Origin: JAEZJZ01 sp050949055
GTDB taxonomy: Bacteria > Bacillota > UBA994 > UBA5500
NCBI GenBank assembly: GCA_050949055.1
Contig: JBMNFA010000001.1
Span: 1,042,131 to 1,106,130 of the forward strand
Direction of reading: 5' to 3'
DNA length: 64,000 bases
Positions 63,864-64,000 of the stretch are shown piece after piece. The first letter of the stretch is position 1. Every line of letters starts with the position of its first letter. The translations under genes were made by a program, and so were the position numbers. Below the pieces are notes generated by a model. That model saw only the letters and a program-made list of their open reading frames with translations. It was not told where the DNA came from and ran no database searches.

Positions 63864-64000
63864 ATGTTGGAATCAGTATTGACAAAGAGCTGTTCCTGAT
63901 GTGCTGCCCCTAATCGCCATCCAAGTGGGGCTGGCGTCTATTGCGCGGCGAAGATCTTCCGCGAAGGCGTGGAGAACCTGAACCAATGGGCCTGGCTGGC
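63864..64000 (+). pseudogene. PLDNc-domain membrane protein start, frameshifted and cut by window end
   Basis: GAGGGAGGTG precedes the ATG at 63,864. After about nine codons (MLESVLTKE) the frame breaks. With single-base corrections it continues as LPLIAIQVGLA, then YCAAKIFREGVENLNQWAWL, and runs off the window. This matches the phospholipase-D-nuclease N-terminal (PLDNc) domain: one membrane helix, a basic turn and an LN-W segment. Small PLDNc proteins of this type often precede ABC-2 transporter genes, with DesK/NarL pairs next to them, which would fit the upstream kinase and regulator. The true gene continues beyond base 64,000. Confidence 0.65.

Overview
The window looks like a Bacillota (Firmicutes) chromosome segment from a Clostridia-, Peptococcia- or Limnochordia-like lineage. 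This is inferred from a DegS/DegU-type two-component pair, DegV and VanZ family proteins, a YlmH-type S4 protein, DUF5667 and DUF6754-like proteins, strong GGAGG ribosome binding sites and a copper-amine-oxidase-N stalk domain on a surface protein. Base composition is fairly GC-rich by eye. No rRNA, tRNA, CRISPR array or prophage was seen.

Layout. 1-16.3 kb holds ordinary chromosomal genes: a two-component pair, DegV, VanZ, a YkgJ-type cysteine-cluster protein, an M20 amidohydrolase, a YlmH-type protein interrupted by a palindromic repeat, a 54-residue membrane peptide, an M3 peptidase, a DUF5667 protein and two unknown proteins. It ends with a four-gene operon of uncharacterised membrane proteins led by a DUF6754-like protein. 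16.5-48.7 kb (minus strand) is one transcription unit: three small zinc-ribbon proteins followed by about 30.4 kb encoding a giant exported protein. The giant is split into two open frames (3,487 and 6,658 codons) that overlap by 4 bases. The frames join exactly within one conserved repeat motif if read with a -1 shift, giving a predicted 10,145-residue protein. It has a signal peptide, an acidic Pro-rich linker, about 17 Fn3 modules, two copies of a long PKD/CARDB/Ig cassette, an alpha-helical island, 13 cadherin-like 86-residue repeats and a C-terminal stalk domain.

48.8-51.9 kb (plus strand) pairs a sugar-type solute-binding lipoprotein with a membrane-spanning LuxR-type regulator and has no permease. 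Two nearly identical insertion sequences then lie head to tail (51,882-55,698). Their transposase ribosome binding site sits inside an RNA hairpin. 55.7-59.3 kb (minus strand) holds a lipoprotein, a SAM methyltransferase, an ICMT-like membrane methyltransferase and a MalT-like LuxR regulator lacking the ATPase domain.

59.7-64 kb encodes a second M20 amidohydrolase, a DesK/NarL-type kinase and regulator, and the start of a PLDNc-type gene. All four carry several one-base frameshifts that leave the motifs readable. This suggests either low sequence quality at a contig end or very recent decay. The direct repeats before the last gene are candidate binding sites for the adjacent response regulator.

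Several intergenic palindromes share a GGGACG core, and one of them is inserted in frame inside the YlmH-type gene.
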